A stretch of 64,000 nucleotides of DNA from Neorhodopirellula pilleata (GCF_007859915.1 NZ_SJPM01000018.1:21020-85019); one strand, 5' to 3'; counted from the stretch's first letter, positions 33,675 to 43,526 are shown. A program made the numbers and translations. The notes: a model not told the origin generated them from the sequence alone.

Positions 33675-34485
33675 CCGGTTCGAACGGAACGTGACGCACC
33701 GCCGCGCCCCCGTTGTGAAATTCCACACCTGCGACGGTCACGGCATCCATGCGACGATGTGTGTGTCCGAACACGATACGTTCGATCCCGTCGCCGACCC
33801 ATTCCGGTTGGTCGCGAACCCATCTCAAGATCCGCAAACAGACGCTGCGCCGTCGATGTGCCACTCCGGCCGTTGCCAAGTGCAGCCGCGCTGCGACGGC
33901 GGCGTTATACAAACGATTGCGAATCATGGGCGGCTCATGGTCGCCGACACGTTCGTGCTCCCATCGACGTCGATAGTGGGTCAATGAGACGTTTCGACCG
34001 ATTCGCTTGGGCATCGACTCGATCACGTCGCCGTGCAAAAACAAACAATCGTCGATCCGAACGGCGTCCAACCCGGCGAACGTCGATCCGGCGGGCATCG
34101 CCCAGACGTCGCCCTCGGGCGACGGTCCGGCCCAAGAACGAAGTTCGGTTTGAAAGGACGGTTGAGCGTCGTGATTCCCGGTCAAATACACGAACGTTTT
34201 CTGATCGAACTCATCACGCCAACGCTGCAACCACGCGATCGCGATTCGCCGCGAAGTCGCCCCGTCGCCTTCGCATGACCAATGGAAATCAAACAAATCG
34301 CCGCCCCAAATGCACACGTTGCATGATTCGATGGCGCGGCGCACCGATGCCTCGTGGCGTGCGTAATCATGGCGGGAGCTGAGCAGATGCAAATCGGAAA
34401 TGAACGCGATCGTCAACGGATTGCCAAGATCGCCGTCGCCCGAACGAACCAATTTCACGATTCTTGGCGAGCTGGTATCGTGCAT
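33658..34485 (-). CDS. Metallophosphoesterase (LpxH-like)
   Basis: The 275-residue protein is counted from ATG 34485, the first start that leaves a normal family N-terminus. The calcineurin-like metal motifs are in order: FISDLHLL (Asp, His), WGGDLFDFH (Asp), TGNHD (Asn, His), FLHGDVIE (His) and FGHTHRRMD (His pair). The layout DLHL with FGHTHRR resembles UDP-2,3-diacylglucosamine pyrophosphatase (LpxH) and related envelope phosphoesterases. There is no signal peptide, so it is cytoplasmic. An LpxH role in lipid A synthesis is possible but not proven. Confidence 0.8.
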   Translation of the reverse strand: MHDTSSPRIVKLVRSGDGDLGNPLTIAFISDLHLLSSRHDYARHEASVRRAIESCNVCIWGGDLFDFHWSCEGDGATSRRIAIAWLQRWRDEFDQKTFVYLTGNHDAQPSFQTELRSWAGPSPEGDVWAMPAGSTFAGLDAVRIDDCLFLHGDVIESMPKRIGRNVSLTHYRRRWEHERVGDHEPPMIRNRLYNAAVAARLHLATAGVAHRRRSVCLRILRWVRDQPEWVGDGIERIVFGHTHRRMDAVTVAGVEFHNGGAAVRHVPFEPVIVLV

Positions 34486-34536
34486 CAGTATGTATCTCGC
34501 GGTATCGAGCCTGCCCAAAAACGAGCAACCTGACAA

Positions 34537-36231
34537 ATGAATTCGAAAATGCCCACGCCTTCGCAAAATTCCGCTCGTGGTCCATTACGCCGAGCGATCG
34601 CGTCTGGTTTGATCGGTGGCGGATTGTTGGTCGCGGTTCAAGTCTATGCCCCTTCGACGGATTATCAATATGCGTTCTTCGCAACGGTGGCCATCGGCTT
34701 GGTAACGATCGCGACGGTTTCGTTGTTCTTACAGATCGCGTTTCACCGCACCGGATATCCATGGCTTGTCCCCGCCGTCGCGACGTTGGTGGCGATCACC
34801 TTTTTCGGCACCGTCCGTGTGAAGACGCTCTCGGGCGAAATGATTCCTCAATTTGAGTGGCGGTTCGCGTCGCGGAAGGTACCCGAACTTCAAATTGCAC
34901 CCCAAGCGGTGCCGATCGAATCCGTTCAAGCGGAAACGAATCCGAATGCCGACGACACCACCACCGAGCTCATCGAACCGCCATCGTCTCAGTGGATCAC
35001 CACCTGGGGCCAGTTCCTGGGTAACCAACGCGACGGCGTGGTCGGAGAGCGTTTGTTCGAGATTCCTGAATCTTCGGCAGAGGTAACCAAACGTTGGAAC
35101 ATCGGCATCGGTGGCGGTTGGGCTTCGTTTGCGATCGCGACCGATGCCGACGGCAACGGCATTGCGGTGACACTCGAACAGCGTGAAGCTCGCGAGTGTG
35201 TCACCGCGTACGATCTATCGAATGGTGAATTGAAATGGATCGTCGATCATGAAGCGTATCACTTTCATCCGCTCGGCGAAGGCGGCCCAAGATCAACACC
35301 GACAATCCACGACAATCGAGTCTACGCCCAAGGCGCGACGGGGATGGTGTGGTGTTTGAGCCTCGAAACGGGCGAGCAGATTTGGAAACGGGATTTATTG
35401 CAGGCCGGTGGTTGGGATCAAGCCGCCTCGGAAATCGCGATCACTTGGGGACGCAGCGGCTCGCCGCTGTTGGTCGACGGGCAGTGCATCGTTCCCCTGG
35501 GAGGGCCGACGGTGGTCAATGGCGAGCAAGCCGACCGTGCACTGATCTCGCTTAACGCCCAAACGGGTGAAACGCGTTGGACAGCGGGCGATCAACAAAT
35601 CAGCTACGCGTCGCCTCAGTTGATGACACTCGATGGCGTGCGACAGATCGTTTCGGTCAATGAATCGAACATCACCGGCCATGCCATCGATACCGGCAAG
35701 GTCCTTTGGCAAACCGATTGGCCGGGTCAATCGAGTGGCGGCGCGAACTGCGCCGCTGCCATTGCGGCGGGAACGAACCGCTTCGTTGTCGGAAAAGGCT
35801 ACGGCGGCGGCAGCGCTTTGATCGAAGTCACTCTTAACGGTGAAGATTGGCAGGTCAACGACATTTGGCGTTCCAATCGCGTCATGAAAACCAAGTTCAA
35901 CCACTGTGTCGTCCGCGATGGCATTGCCTACGGATTGTCCAACGGGGCGTTGCAAGCGGTCGAACTGGAGTCCGGCGAACGGTTATGGGAACAAGGCCGA
36001 GGAGGTCGCTACGGTCAAGGCCAAGTGATCTTGGCCGAAGACGTCCTGATCGTTCAAGCGGAAATGGGCGACGTCGCACTCGTCGCCGCCGAACCGAACG
36101 AGTTCAACGAGCTGATTCGAATCCCGGCTCTGGACCAAAAAACCTGGAATGTACCGAGTCTTTCAGGCAATATACTACTCGTTCGCAACGGCGAAGAAGC
36201 CGTCGCGTTCGATCTACCGGGGAAAAAATGA
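34537..36231 (+). CDS. PQQ-binding-like beta-propeller protein
   Basis: The 564-residue protein has an N-terminal basic tail and membrane helices (about 18-38, 45-65 and 72-92), followed by a linker and a soluble propeller from about residue 150. Blades show the repeated pattern of PQQ-like proteins: LETGEQIWKRDLL, LNAQTGETRWTAG, DTGKVLWQTDWP and LESGERLWEQG. No residues diagnostic of PQQ-dependent dehydrogenases were recognised, so it is more likely a structural or binding propeller. It is followed 25 bp later by the GH99-like gene and may be co-transcribed with it. Confidence 0.8.
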   Translation: MNSKMPTPSQNSARGPLRRAIASGLIGGGLLVAVQVYAPSTDYQYAFFATVAIGLVTIATVSLFLQIAFHRTGYPWLVPAVATLVAITFFGTVRVKTLSGEMIPQFEWRFASRKVPELQIAPQAVPIESVQAETNPNADDTTTELIEPPSSQWITTWGQFLGNQRDGVVGERLFEIPESSAEVTKRWNIGIGGGWASFAIATDADGNGIAVTLEQREARECVTAYDLSNGELKWIVDHEAYHFHPLGEGGPRSTPTIHDNRVYAQGATGMVWCLSLETGEQIWKRDLLQAGGWDQAASEIAITWGRSGSPLLVDGQCIVPLGGPTVVNGEQADRALISLNAQTGETRWTAGDQQISYASPQLMTLDGVRQIVSVNESNITGHAIDTGKVLWQTDWPGQSSGGANCAAAIAAGTNRFVVGKGYGGGSALIEVTLNGEDWQVNDIWRSNRVMKTKFNHCVVRDGIAYGLSNGALQAVELESGERLWEQGRGGRYGQGQVILAEDVLIVQAEMGDVALVAAEPNEFNELIRIPALDQKTWNVPSLSGNILLVRNGEEAVAFDLPGKK

Positions 36232-36256
36232 AAGACTCTGTTCGTGAGGAACAAGC

Positions 36257-37441
36257 ATGATTCGCGTCGTTCTGTTGATGGTCGTTGTTGGTGCCACCGC
36301 ATTTGCGCCAAACCCACCGTTGTACGCTCAGCCGCCGGTTCGAAATCCAACCATCCTCGCGCACTACATGCCGTGGTACGCGGCGAAACCGATGAGCGAA
36401 CGTTGGGGGTGGCACTGGACGATGGATCGATTCGATCCCGAGAAGACGGTAGACGGTCAACGCGAGATCGCGTCCCATTACTATCCAATAATCGGTCCCT
36501 ACGATTCGGGCGACGAAGACGTGATCGAGTGCCATTTACTGATGATGAAAGCCGCCGGCATCGACGGAGTGATCGTGGATTGGTACGGGCTGACGGATTT
36601 GAACGACTATGCGATCCTTCATCGAAACACGACGCGAGTTCTGCAACAGTGTGAACGATTGAAAATGAAGTTCGTGATCTGTTACGAAGATCAAACGATC
36701 CCGAAACTCGTCGATGCCCAGCGAATCGATGCGACCGAACGGGTCTCTCATGCGGCATCCGAGATTCAGTGGCTCACCCAGTATTGGTTTCAGTCGCCAG
36801 CCTACCTGAAGCTCGACGACCGACCGATCCTCTTGTCGTTTGGACATGCGGGCCTGAACGATGATGAGTGGACCCAGTGCCTAGTCCAGGTTCCGACGCC
36901 GATTGCTTACTTCAGTCAAGACTATCGTCGTTCATGTGCCGTCGGCGGATTCGGCTGGCCTTCGCCACGCAACGGTCTGACCCAAGTGGGACGATTTGCG
37001 AGCGAAGCCCAGAAGTGGACGCACGCGATCCCGGCGGCGTTTCCAAGATTCAACGATATCTATTCGGAAGCCAATGTGAGCGAAGGCTATCCGATACTCG
37101 ACGACAACCAGGGACGCACGTTGTCGGGGTCCCTCATGCATGCACTGAAATGGAACCCGGTCGCAATCCAGATCGCGACCTGGAACGATTGGGGTGAGGG
37201 AACCCAGATCGAACCCAGTCGCGAGTTTGGTTTTCGTGATTTAGAAATCATTCAACGCGTTCTCAAGAGTCGACAAAGCGGCAGTAAGATTCCTGAGTCC
37301 GCTGCATTGGCGTTGCCTCTTGAATTATTGAAACTTCGTCGCAACCAATCCGCCCCGAAACGAACACTCGATGAACTCGCCGATCTTATGGCTGATCGCG
37401 AGTGGGATCGCGCCGAATCATCATGGCCAACATCGCGATAA
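36257..37441 (+). CDS. GH99-like glycoside hydrolase
   Basis: The 394-residue protein begins with a signal peptide (MIRVVLLMVVVGATAFA...YAQ). Motifs expected of the GH99/GH71-like TIM-barrel group follow: ILAHYMPWYA, YYPIIGPYDSGDE, MMKAAGIDGVIVDWYG, YLKLDDRPILLSFG and WNDWGEGTQIEPSREFG. GH99 enzymes act on alpha-mannosides from within the chain. It is presumably periplasmic or secreted and would suit polysaccharide degradation with the sulfatases. The last 56 bp overlap the convergent lnt gene. Confidence 0.8.
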   Translation: MIRVVLLMVVVGATAFAPNPPLYAQPPVRNPTILAHYMPWYAAKPMSERWGWHWTMDRFDPEKTVDGQREIASHYYPIIGPYDSGDEDVIECHLLMMKAAGIDGVIVDWYGLTDLNDYAILHRNTTRVLQQCERLKMKFVICYEDQTIPKLVDAQRIDATERVSHAASEIQWLTQYWFQSPAYLKLDDRPILLSFGHAGLNDDEWTQCLVQVPTPIAYFSQDYRRSCAVGGFGWPSPRNGLTQVGRFASEAQKWTHAIPAAFPRFNDIYSEANVSEGYPILDDNQGRTLSGSLMHALKWNPVAIQIATWNDWGEGTQIEPSREFGFRDLEIIQRVLKSRQSGSKIPESAALALPLELLKLRRNQSAPKRTLDELADLMADREWDRAESSWPTSR

Positions 37442-39047
37442 ACCAGCCTCCGGCAATCGCGGTCGGCCACGAACCGACGCGAACGTACAACGTGCGGCGG
37501 TCGTCGAGGCCGGGCGTGGTCATGATTTGGCCCGCCTCATCCAACGGGACTTTCTCGACGATCTTGCCGAAGCTATCGATCCAGGCGGTCGGGCCTCCGT
37601 TGGCCGCCGACAACACTGGACGCCGCGTTCCGATCGCCACCATTTGAGCGCATCGTAGATGATGACTGACCACGGCGGTGTGATCGAACCACGCATCGTT
37701 GGTCAACGTCACGATCGCATTCGCTTCAGGACGCTCGTGCAGATGATTCACGGCGATTCGTTCGACGGCGGTCTCAATGCACAGATTTGGCAACAGTTTC
37801 AAACCGCCCACGTTAAAAACGTTGGGACCATCGCCGGCGTCCAATCCTAACCCCGGCGGCACATGATCTCGCAAGATCGGGATCGAACGAATCAATGGAA
37901 TGTACTCGCCGAACATGACCAAATGATTCTTGGCATACACCCCTTCGACTTGCCCGCTCGGATCAACGTGCAACACGCCGCTGTACTGTTTTGCGGTCCG
38001 GCCGTAACGAACCACCCCGCAGCCTCCGATGATCGACGGCGGTGGGAATGCATCGCCTTCGTTCAACGGCGTCATAGCGGCTTGCAAATTGATCGATCGG
38101 CGAACGAATTGTCGCTGAGTGTCCGCGATAATCTCGCGAAATTGCGATTCGGTGAATCGGAATTTCTCGCCGCCTGCTTCTTCTGGAACGGTCAGTTCGG
38201 CGTCGGCGATGATCCAAGGTTGCCCGCCCGAGAACATCGACTCCGGCCAAACGACCGCATCGATCGGTACGTCCGAATTGGCGATCGCGTCGATTGTTTG
38301 CGACGCGTAACGATTGAAAATTTCTTGTTCGCGGCCGAGGTCTTGCTGGTATTCGGTTTGTTCGTCACGTCCGACCAATAGGATCCGAGTGTCCGACGGC
38401 GTAACCGGATAGCTCAAACGATGGTTGCCGTATAGACCTGAGGTGATCAGAAAGACCGCAGCCATCGACGTCGACCGTATCCATCGTGCTGGCGTGCCTT
38501 GGTAGGCCGAAACCGCGTCGGCGATCGCGTAGTTGACGATCACGATTAGGAAACTGACCGCGTAGGTGCCTTGCAAGTCCGCAATTTGAATCAACCATCC
38601 GCCGGGCATGTCAACGAGAGTGTGACCTAGCATCAAGACGGAAATTCCGGTCGCAAAATAATTGCGAACCCATTCGCCACCGACCCACAACGCCGCCGCA
38701 GTGAGCGGGTGGTCATGCCGACGCAAGAGCACGACGAACAACAGCGGGTAGATCGCAAGGTAAGCGGCCATCGCCGTCAAAGGCACGAACATCAACGGAT
38801 GAGCGTGCCGCAATCCTTGTAAAGACGCCAAGTAATAACCGACGAACACCGAATAAACGATGCGTTTCCATTTCACACCGCTTCGTGCGGACAAACGCTC
38901 GTCACGAGCCAATTGGATCAACGGCACCAAAGCCACGAACGCCAAAGGCCACAAGTTGATGCCCGGCCCGGTCAAGTACAACAGTACCGCCGAAGCGAGC
39001 GTGGTGATCCCGATGACGCGACTGGAGCGTTTCTCTGTCATGCTCAT
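37386..39047 (-). CDS. lnt: Apolipoprotein N-acyltransferase
   Basis: The 553-residue protein starts at ATG 39047, overlapping the stop of the epimerase gene as TAATG. The first 200 residues hold about six membrane helices, followed by the periplasmic nitrilase domain. The catalytic triad region is visible as VVWPESMF (Glu), YAKNHLVMFGEYIP (Lys) and LLPNLCIETAV (Cys), and FTLTNDAWF-like VTLTNDAWF is present. Lnt adds the third acyl chain to lipoproteins, which suits the lipoproteins in this window. The Cys context LCIE differs slightly from the common ICYE. The 3' end overlaps the GH99-like gene by 56 bp on the other strand. Confidence 0.9.
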   Translation of the reverse strand: MSMTEKRSSRVIGITTLASAVLLYLTGPGINLWPLAFVALVPLIQLARDERLSARSGVKWKRIVYSVFVGYYLASLQGLRHAHPLMFVPLTAMAAYLAIYPLLFVVLLRRHDHPLTAAALWVGGEWVRNYFATGISVLMLGHTLVDMPGGWLIQIADLQGTYAVSFLIVIVNYAIADAVSAYQGTPARWIRSTSMAAVFLITSGLYGNHRLSYPVTPSDTRILLVGRDEQTEYQQDLGREQEIFNRYASQTIDAIANSDVPIDAVVWPESMFSGGQPWIIADAELTVPEEAGGEKFRFTESQFREIIADTQRQFVRRSINLQAAMTPLNEGDAFPPPSIIGGCGVVRYGRTAKQYSGVLHVDPSGQVEGVYAKNHLVMFGEYIPLIRSIPILRDHVPPGLGLDAGDGPNVFNVGGLKLLPNLCIETAVERIAVNHLHERPEANAIVTLTNDAWFDHTAVVSHHLRCAQMVAIGTRRPVLSAANGGPTAWIDSFGKIVEKVPLDEAGQIMTTPGLDDRRTLYVRVGSWPTAIAGGWFIAMLAMMIRRDPTRDQP

Positions 39048-40015
39048 TACTTGAAGTTCGGCGTCGGCGGCCGGTAATCGCTCAAGCGGATCGTCTTGAA
39101 CCAATCGATCGTGCTTTCAAGTCCGTCGTCGAGTTTGATACCGGGAACCCAACCCAACTTTTGCTTGGCCAACGAGATATCCGGTCGTCGACGGGTGGGG
39201 TCGTCGGCGGGAAGCGGTTCGAAGGACAACTTGCTCTTGGAACCCGACATGGCGATGACTTTTTCGGCGAGTTCTTTGATCGTGAATTCGTCCGGGTTGC
39301 CGATGTTGACCGGACCGATGAAATCGTCTTGGTCCATCATCGCGATGATCGCGTCGACGAGATCATTGCGGTAACAGAACGACCGCGTTTGAGATCCGTC
39401 ACCGAATAACGTGATGTCGTCGCCCGCCATCGCTTGGCGAATGAACGTCGATACAACGCGACCGTCGTAAGGATGCATCCGTGGTCCGTAGGTGTTGAAG
39501 ATGCGAACGATGCGGACGTCGACTCCGTTGGAACGGTGATAATCCATGAACAACGTTTCGGCCACACGTTTGCCTTCGTCGTAACAAGCGCGGATGCCGA
39601 TCGGGTTAACATTGCCGCGATACGATTCGGTTTGCGGGTGTTCCTCCGGATCGCCGTAAACCTCTGACGTACTCGCTTGCAAGATTCTTGCCCCGCATCG
39701 TTTGGCGATGCCCAGCATATTGATCGACCCGAGAACGCTCGTTTTGATTGTCTTGATCGGATTGAATTGATAGTGCCCCGGTGCAGCCGGGCAGGCCATG
39801 TTGTAAATCTTGTCGACTTCGAGGTGAATCGGCAAAGTGATATCGTGGCGGATCAGCTCGAAGTTCGGCCGGTCGAGCAGATGGACCACGTTGGTCTTTT
39901 GGCTGGTGAAGAAATTGTCCAAACAAATCACATCGTGTCCGGCGTCGACAAGACGCTCACAGATGTGAGAGCCAAGAAAACCGGCACCACCGGTAACGAG
40001 AATGCGTTCGATCAT
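39047..40015 (-). CDS. UDP-glucuronate decarboxylase (UDP-xylose synthase type)
   Basis: The 322-residue short-chain dehydrogenase family protein starts at ATG 40015. GGAGFLGSH is the NAD site, YNMACPAAPGHY and LQASTSEVYGDPEEHP the substrate loop, and YDEGKR (Tyr-x3-Lys) the catalytic pair. TFNTYGPRM-like IFNTYGPRMHP and GDGSQTRSFCY complete the UDP-xylose synthase signature. The enzyme converts UDP-glucuronate to UDP-xylose in the cytoplasm, supplying polysaccharide or lipid glycosylation. It precedes lnt in a one-base overlap. Confidence 0.93.
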   Translation of the reverse strand: MIERILVTGGAGFLGSHICERLVDAGHDVICLDNFFTSQKTNVVHLLDRPNFELIRHDITLPIHLEVDKIYNMACPAAPGHYQFNPIKTIKTSVLGSINMLGIAKRCGARILQASTSEVYGDPEEHPQTESYRGNVNPIGIRACYDEGKRVAETLFMDYHRSNGVDVRIVRIFNTYGPRMHPYDGRVVSTFIRQAMAGDDITLFGDGSQTRSFCYRNDLVDAIIAMMDQDDFIGPVNIGNPDEFTIKELAEKVIAMSGSKSKLSFEPLPADDPTRRRPDISLAKQKLGWVPGIKLDDGLESTIDWFKTIRLSDYRPPTPNFK

Positions 40016-40191
40016 GGAAGCCGTCTGAAAAAAAGGATTGGGGCGAGTCGTGGAGGCCGCATGGTCCTACGATCCCTTGTTTTTGTCGAGATGGATTTGG
40101 TTTCGCGTCAAGATTCCTTCCGCCGGACGGGCCGGACTGCTAACCTTGGGGCGATCCCCACCAAACCGTTTCATTCTTCGCAGTTTTTATC

Positions 40192-41202
40192 GTGCCTCAC
40201 GCTCAAATTGGTCCTATCGCGGTGCATTTGCCGCCTCGGGTGGATGACAACGAATCGCTAAAACAGCAATACCCGGGTTGGGATTTGGACCTGATTGCCG
40301 AAAAAACCGGCATTACTCAGCGTCACATTGCGGCCGAGGGAGTCACCTCATCGGACTTGGCCGTTGCCGCTGCGGAAGATCTTTTCGAGCGGGAATCGAT
40401 CGATCGGTCGACGATCGATTTCGTGCTGTTCTGCACGCAAACCCCCGACTACCCGTTGCCGACGACGGCTTGCTTGATCCAAGACCGTTTAGGATTGTCG
40501 ACCCGGTGCGGGGCGATCGATTTTAATTTGGGATGCAGCGGTTTTGTCTACGGGCTGGCGATGGCCGACGGGCTGATGAAAAGCGGTGCGGCCAAGCGGA
40601 TCTTGCTTTTGACGGCCGAAACGTACAGCAAGTACATCGACGAAGCGGACCGGAGCCTGAGAACGATTTTCGGGGACGCGGCGGCGGCCACGCTTCTGAC
40701 CGCCGAAGAGTCGCCGAGCCTATGGGGGTTTCAATTTGGCAGCGACGGCAGCGGTGCCGACATGCTGATCGTAGGCGACGGGGGATGCCGGTCCGCCGAC
40801 GACGCCATCCGGCCCCGGCACCGAAAACGTTGGAAAAGCCGTCTGTACATGGACGGGCCGAGCCTGATCAATTTCACCGTCGAGGCGATCCCGCGATTGT
40901 GCGAAGAGATCCTCAGCGAAAACGGTTTGACGGACGCCGACGTGCACCGATACTTAATGCATCAAGCGACCTGGAAAATGCTCGATCAATTGCGGTTGCG
41001 GATGAACGTGTGTGAACAGCGACTGCCGATCGATATGGCGGACATCGGCAACACCGTTTCCTGCACGTTACCCATTTTGATCGATCGTGTTCGGTCGCGG
41101 AACGAACTCGCCGCCGATCACACCAATCTGTTGGTCGGTTTCGGGGTCGGGCTGTCGTGGGCGGGATGCCTATGGCGAGACCAATTTCAGGCTGCAAAAT
41201 AA
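40192..41202 (+). CDS. Beta-ketoacyl-ACP synthase III-like protein
   Basis: The 336-residue protein starts at GTG 40192. The KAS III catalytic triad is intact: Cys115 in DFNLGCSGFVYGL, His257 in YLMHQATWKML and Asn287 in DIGNTVSC. The substrate-binding N-terminus KTGITQRHIA is typical. It is more divergent than housekeeping FabH and may use an unusual primer or belong to the hydrocarbon/lipid-type KAS III group. It leads a plus-strand set of four close genes (AlgH, phosphatase, glycosyltransferase). Confidence 0.88.
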   Translation: MPHAQIGPIAVHLPPRVDDNESLKQQYPGWDLDLIAEKTGITQRHIAAEGVTSSDLAVAAAEDLFERESIDRSTIDFVLFCTQTPDYPLPTTACLIQDRLGLSTRCGAIDFNLGCSGFVYGLAMADGLMKSGAAKRILLLTAETYSKYIDEADRSLRTIFGDAAAATLLTAEESPSLWGFQFGSDGSGADMLIVGDGGCRSADDAIRPRHRKRWKSRLYMDGPSLINFTVEAIPRLCEEILSENGLTDADVHRYLMHQATWKMLDQLRLRMNVCEQRLPIDMADIGNTVSCTLPILIDRVRSRNELAADHTNLLVGFGVGLSWAGCLWRDQFQAAK

Positions 41203-41224
41203 TCATTCCTTACGGGGACCCCCA

Positions 41225-42022
41225 ATGAGCGACACACCGAACTGCACTGGTTGTTTTCTCGTCGCCTCGCCCTATCTCGCCGACGGGCATTTTTTTCGCG
41301 CGGTCGTATTCATCGTCCGACATACGAGCGAAGGGGCGTTCGGCGTTGTAATCAATCGAGTCGGCGAGCAACGGTTCAGCGAAGTGGTCGAAATGTCCGA
41401 CCCGACTTGGCAAAAATCGTCTTCAAAATCGTCATCCAAAATCAAGTCGTCCAAGCTGGTGGATACGGCGTCGGACCTGAATTTGAACGAAGCCTCGTTC
41501 GCGAATCCATCTTCGAGTTCGAACGACCAGCTGGCTCGATCGGATGTCTATCGCGATTGGATCCACATCGGCGGACCGGTTGATGGACCGTTGCTGGCCC
41601 TTCACAACATCGCCGGGATCGGCGAACCGTGCGGTATCGACGACGAATCGGATTCCCATGGAACCCAGGCGGTCGTGAACGATCATCCCGCCGAGTCGTT
41701 CGGGTCGATGTCGATCCAGTGGGCCGATGTTCCGGCGTGGATGACCGCAGACGAGGACCACTTGCGGCTCTTATCTCGTCGCGAAGACGCCAAGCTCCGA
41801 TTCATCGTCGGTTATTCGGGCTGGGGTGCAGGCCAATTGGACGATGAACTCGAAGCAGGCGGTTGGTTGGTCACGCCCGCCGAAGCCGAATCGATCTTCG
41901 GCAACGAAGATGACGTTTGGGAAAAACTCGTCAAACGATGCGGCCACGCGATCTTAAAAGACCTACGACCCGACTTGGCGATGCCGGCGGAGAGCGAGTC
42001 GTTCGATCCAGGTATGAATTAG
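41225..42022 (+). CDS. YqgE/AlgH-family protein with a low-complexity insert
   Basis: The 265-residue protein is counted from ATG 41225; the family usually has about 185-190 residues. The AlgH core is present in two halves: GCFLVASPYLADGHFFRAVVFIVRH and GAFGVVINR at the start, then WIHIGGPVDGP, RFIVGYSGWGAGQLDDEL and WEKLVKRCG. Between them, at about residues 65-105, sits a Ser/Lys/Asn-rich stretch (KSSSKSSSKIKSSK) absent from the family norm. AlgH function is unclear; it is a widespread cytoplasmic protein. It is 22 bp downstream of the KAS III-like gene. Confidence 0.88.
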   Translation: MSDTPNCTGCFLVASPYLADGHFFRAVVFIVRHTSEGAFGVVINRVGEQRFSEVVEMSDPTWQKSSSKSSSKIKSSKLVDTASDLNLNEASFANPSSSSNDQLARSDVYRDWIHIGGPVDGPLLALHNIAGIGEPCGIDDESDSHGTQAVVNDHPAESFGSMSIQWADVPAWMTADEDHLRLLSRREDAKLRFIVGYSGWGAGQLDDELEAGGWLVTPAEAESIFGNEDDVWEKLVKRCGHAILKDLRPDLAMPAESESFDPGMN

Positions 42023-42027
42023 CGCCG

Positions 42028-42750
42028 ATGGCACGCTACGTGATCGGCGATGTCCACGGTTGCAGCAAGGCATTGCGGTCACTGCTTGAAGCCCTTCAAC
42101 TCGGATCAACCGACGAAGTGATCTTCGTCGGCGATTATGTCGACCGCGGTCCCAACAGCCGCGATGTGATCGACCAACTCTTGACGCTCAAACAGCAATG
42201 TCGCTTGACGACGCTGAGGGGAAACCATGAAGTCATGTTGCAAGGCGTCGTGATGTGCGACATGAGTGACGAAACATGGATGCGCAGCGGCGGCAACGCA
42301 ACGATCGCGAGCTATGGCGGTTCGGCAACGAAGATTCCTTCGAAACACCTGGACTTCTTTCAAGACCTGCAACGCTATCATGAGACGTCCAAAGAAATCT
42401 TCGTTCACGCGATGTACCATCCACAGCAAAACATACGCGAACAAAGCGACGAGCTTACATACTGGACGCATTTACCGACTCCGGTTCCGTTGCCCCATTA
42501 CAGCGGAAAACGTGTGTACGTCGGCCATTCACCTCAATCAGGCGGCGACATCCTGCGGCACGCCCACTTGGTCGGCGTGGATACGTATTGTTTCGGCGGC
42601 GGTTACCTAACGGCAATGAACTTGGAGACCGAAGAGCTGACTCAAACCGACCGCCACGGTCACGTCCGTCGAGTTCCGATCGAACACCTCTTTCACGCCG
42701 CCCACCGGGCAATGAGCTGGTTGATTAAACGTCAACGAAAAACGTCTTAG
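42028..42750 (+). CDS. PPP-family serine/threonine protein phosphatase
   Basis: The 240-residue protein starts at ATG 42028, 5 bp after the AlgH stop. The three metal motifs of bacterial PPP phosphatases are complete: GDVHGC, VGDYVDRGPNS and LRGNHEVML, with downstream His in YVGHSPQSGG and FGGGYLTAM. Related to lambda phosphatase and PrpA/PrpB, which dephosphorylate proteins and small phosphates in the cytoplasm. Substrate unknown; close spacing suggests co-expression with its neighbours. Confidence 0.92.
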   Translation: MARYVIGDVHGCSKALRSLLEALQLGSTDEVIFVGDYVDRGPNSRDVIDQLLTLKQQCRLTTLRGNHEVMLQGVVMCDMSDETWMRSGGNATIASYGGSATKIPSKHLDFFQDLQRYHETSKEIFVHAMYHPQQNIREQSDELTYWTHLPTPVPLPHYSGKRVYVGHSPQSGGDILRHAHLVGVDTYCFGGGYLTAMNLETEELTQTDRHGHVRRVPIEHLFHAAHRAMSWLIKRQRKTS

Positions 42751-42763
42751 TAGCCTATCCCAC

Positions 42764-43441
42764 ATGAAAGCGATCTCGATCATCATCCCGACTTTCAACG
42801 AAGAAGCGACGATCGAGGAAGCGATCCGGTCGGCGTGCAGGCACGACGTGGTCGAAATCATCATCAGTGATGGCGGCAGCGTCGACGCCACACGGACGAT
42901 CGCGACCACGATGCAAAGGGACGATCCTCGAATCACGGTGATCAACGAGGCACAAGGCCGTGGTCGGCAACTGGCCGCCGGGGCCCGACGTGCGACGGGA
43001 GAGTTATTCGTGTTCTTGCACTGCGACAACCGACTCGGCGGCGATCTGACCGAGCAAATGACCGACGCCGATTGGCCGGTATGGGGCGGGTTCGAACAAC
43101 GCATCGACGATGAACGATGGCGGTTTCGCTGGCTCGAGTTCGGCAACGCGGCGAGGGCTCGTTGGTTTTCGCGCGTCTTTGGCGACCAAGGCATATTCGT
43201 CGACCGAACCACCTACCAAAACGTGGGCGGTTTCGACGAAGTCGATCTGATGGAAGATGTCCTGTTGTCGGCAAAGCTCAAACGGATCCAATCGGCTTCG
43301 CTGCTTCCCGGCAAATTGGTCGTCAGCCCGCGACGTTGGAACCAATACGGCGTCGTCCGCCAAACGGTCCGCAACTGGATGATCCAACTCGCGTTCGCAT
43401 TGGGTGTCTCACCTGAAACGCTGCGGCGATGGTACATTTAG
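42764..43441 (+). CDS. GT2 glycosyltransferase (TIGR04283 type)
   Basis: The 225-residue protein starts at ATG 42764. ISIIIPTFNEEATIEEAI is the nucleotide-binding opening, ISDGGSVDATR and FLHCDNRL follow, and the TIGR04283 signature WGGFEQRI, FGDQGIFVDR and GGFDEVDLMEDVLLSAKLKR is clear. Members are short GT2 proteins lacking transmembrane segments, often near lipid or carotenoid-glycoside genes. Donor and acceptor are unknown. It is last in the set starting at 40192. Confidence 0.9.
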   Translation: MKAISIIIPTFNEEATIEEAIRSACRHDVVEIIISDGGSVDATRTIATTMQRDDPRITVINEAQGRGRQLAAGARRATGELFVFLHCDNRLGGDLTEQMTDADWPVWGGFEQRIDDERWRFRWLEFGNAARARWFSRVFGDQGIFVDRTTYQNVGGFDEVDLMEDVLLSAKLKRIQSASLLPGKLVVSPRRWNQYGVVRQTVRNWMIQLAFALGVSPETLRRWYI

Positions 43442-43526
43442 AGCCTATTCGAAAGCGAATCGTTTATCTCCTTCTCAACTAAGAGAAGTTTATTCCACAG
43501 GGTCAGTTGTCTTGAAGATCACAAGT

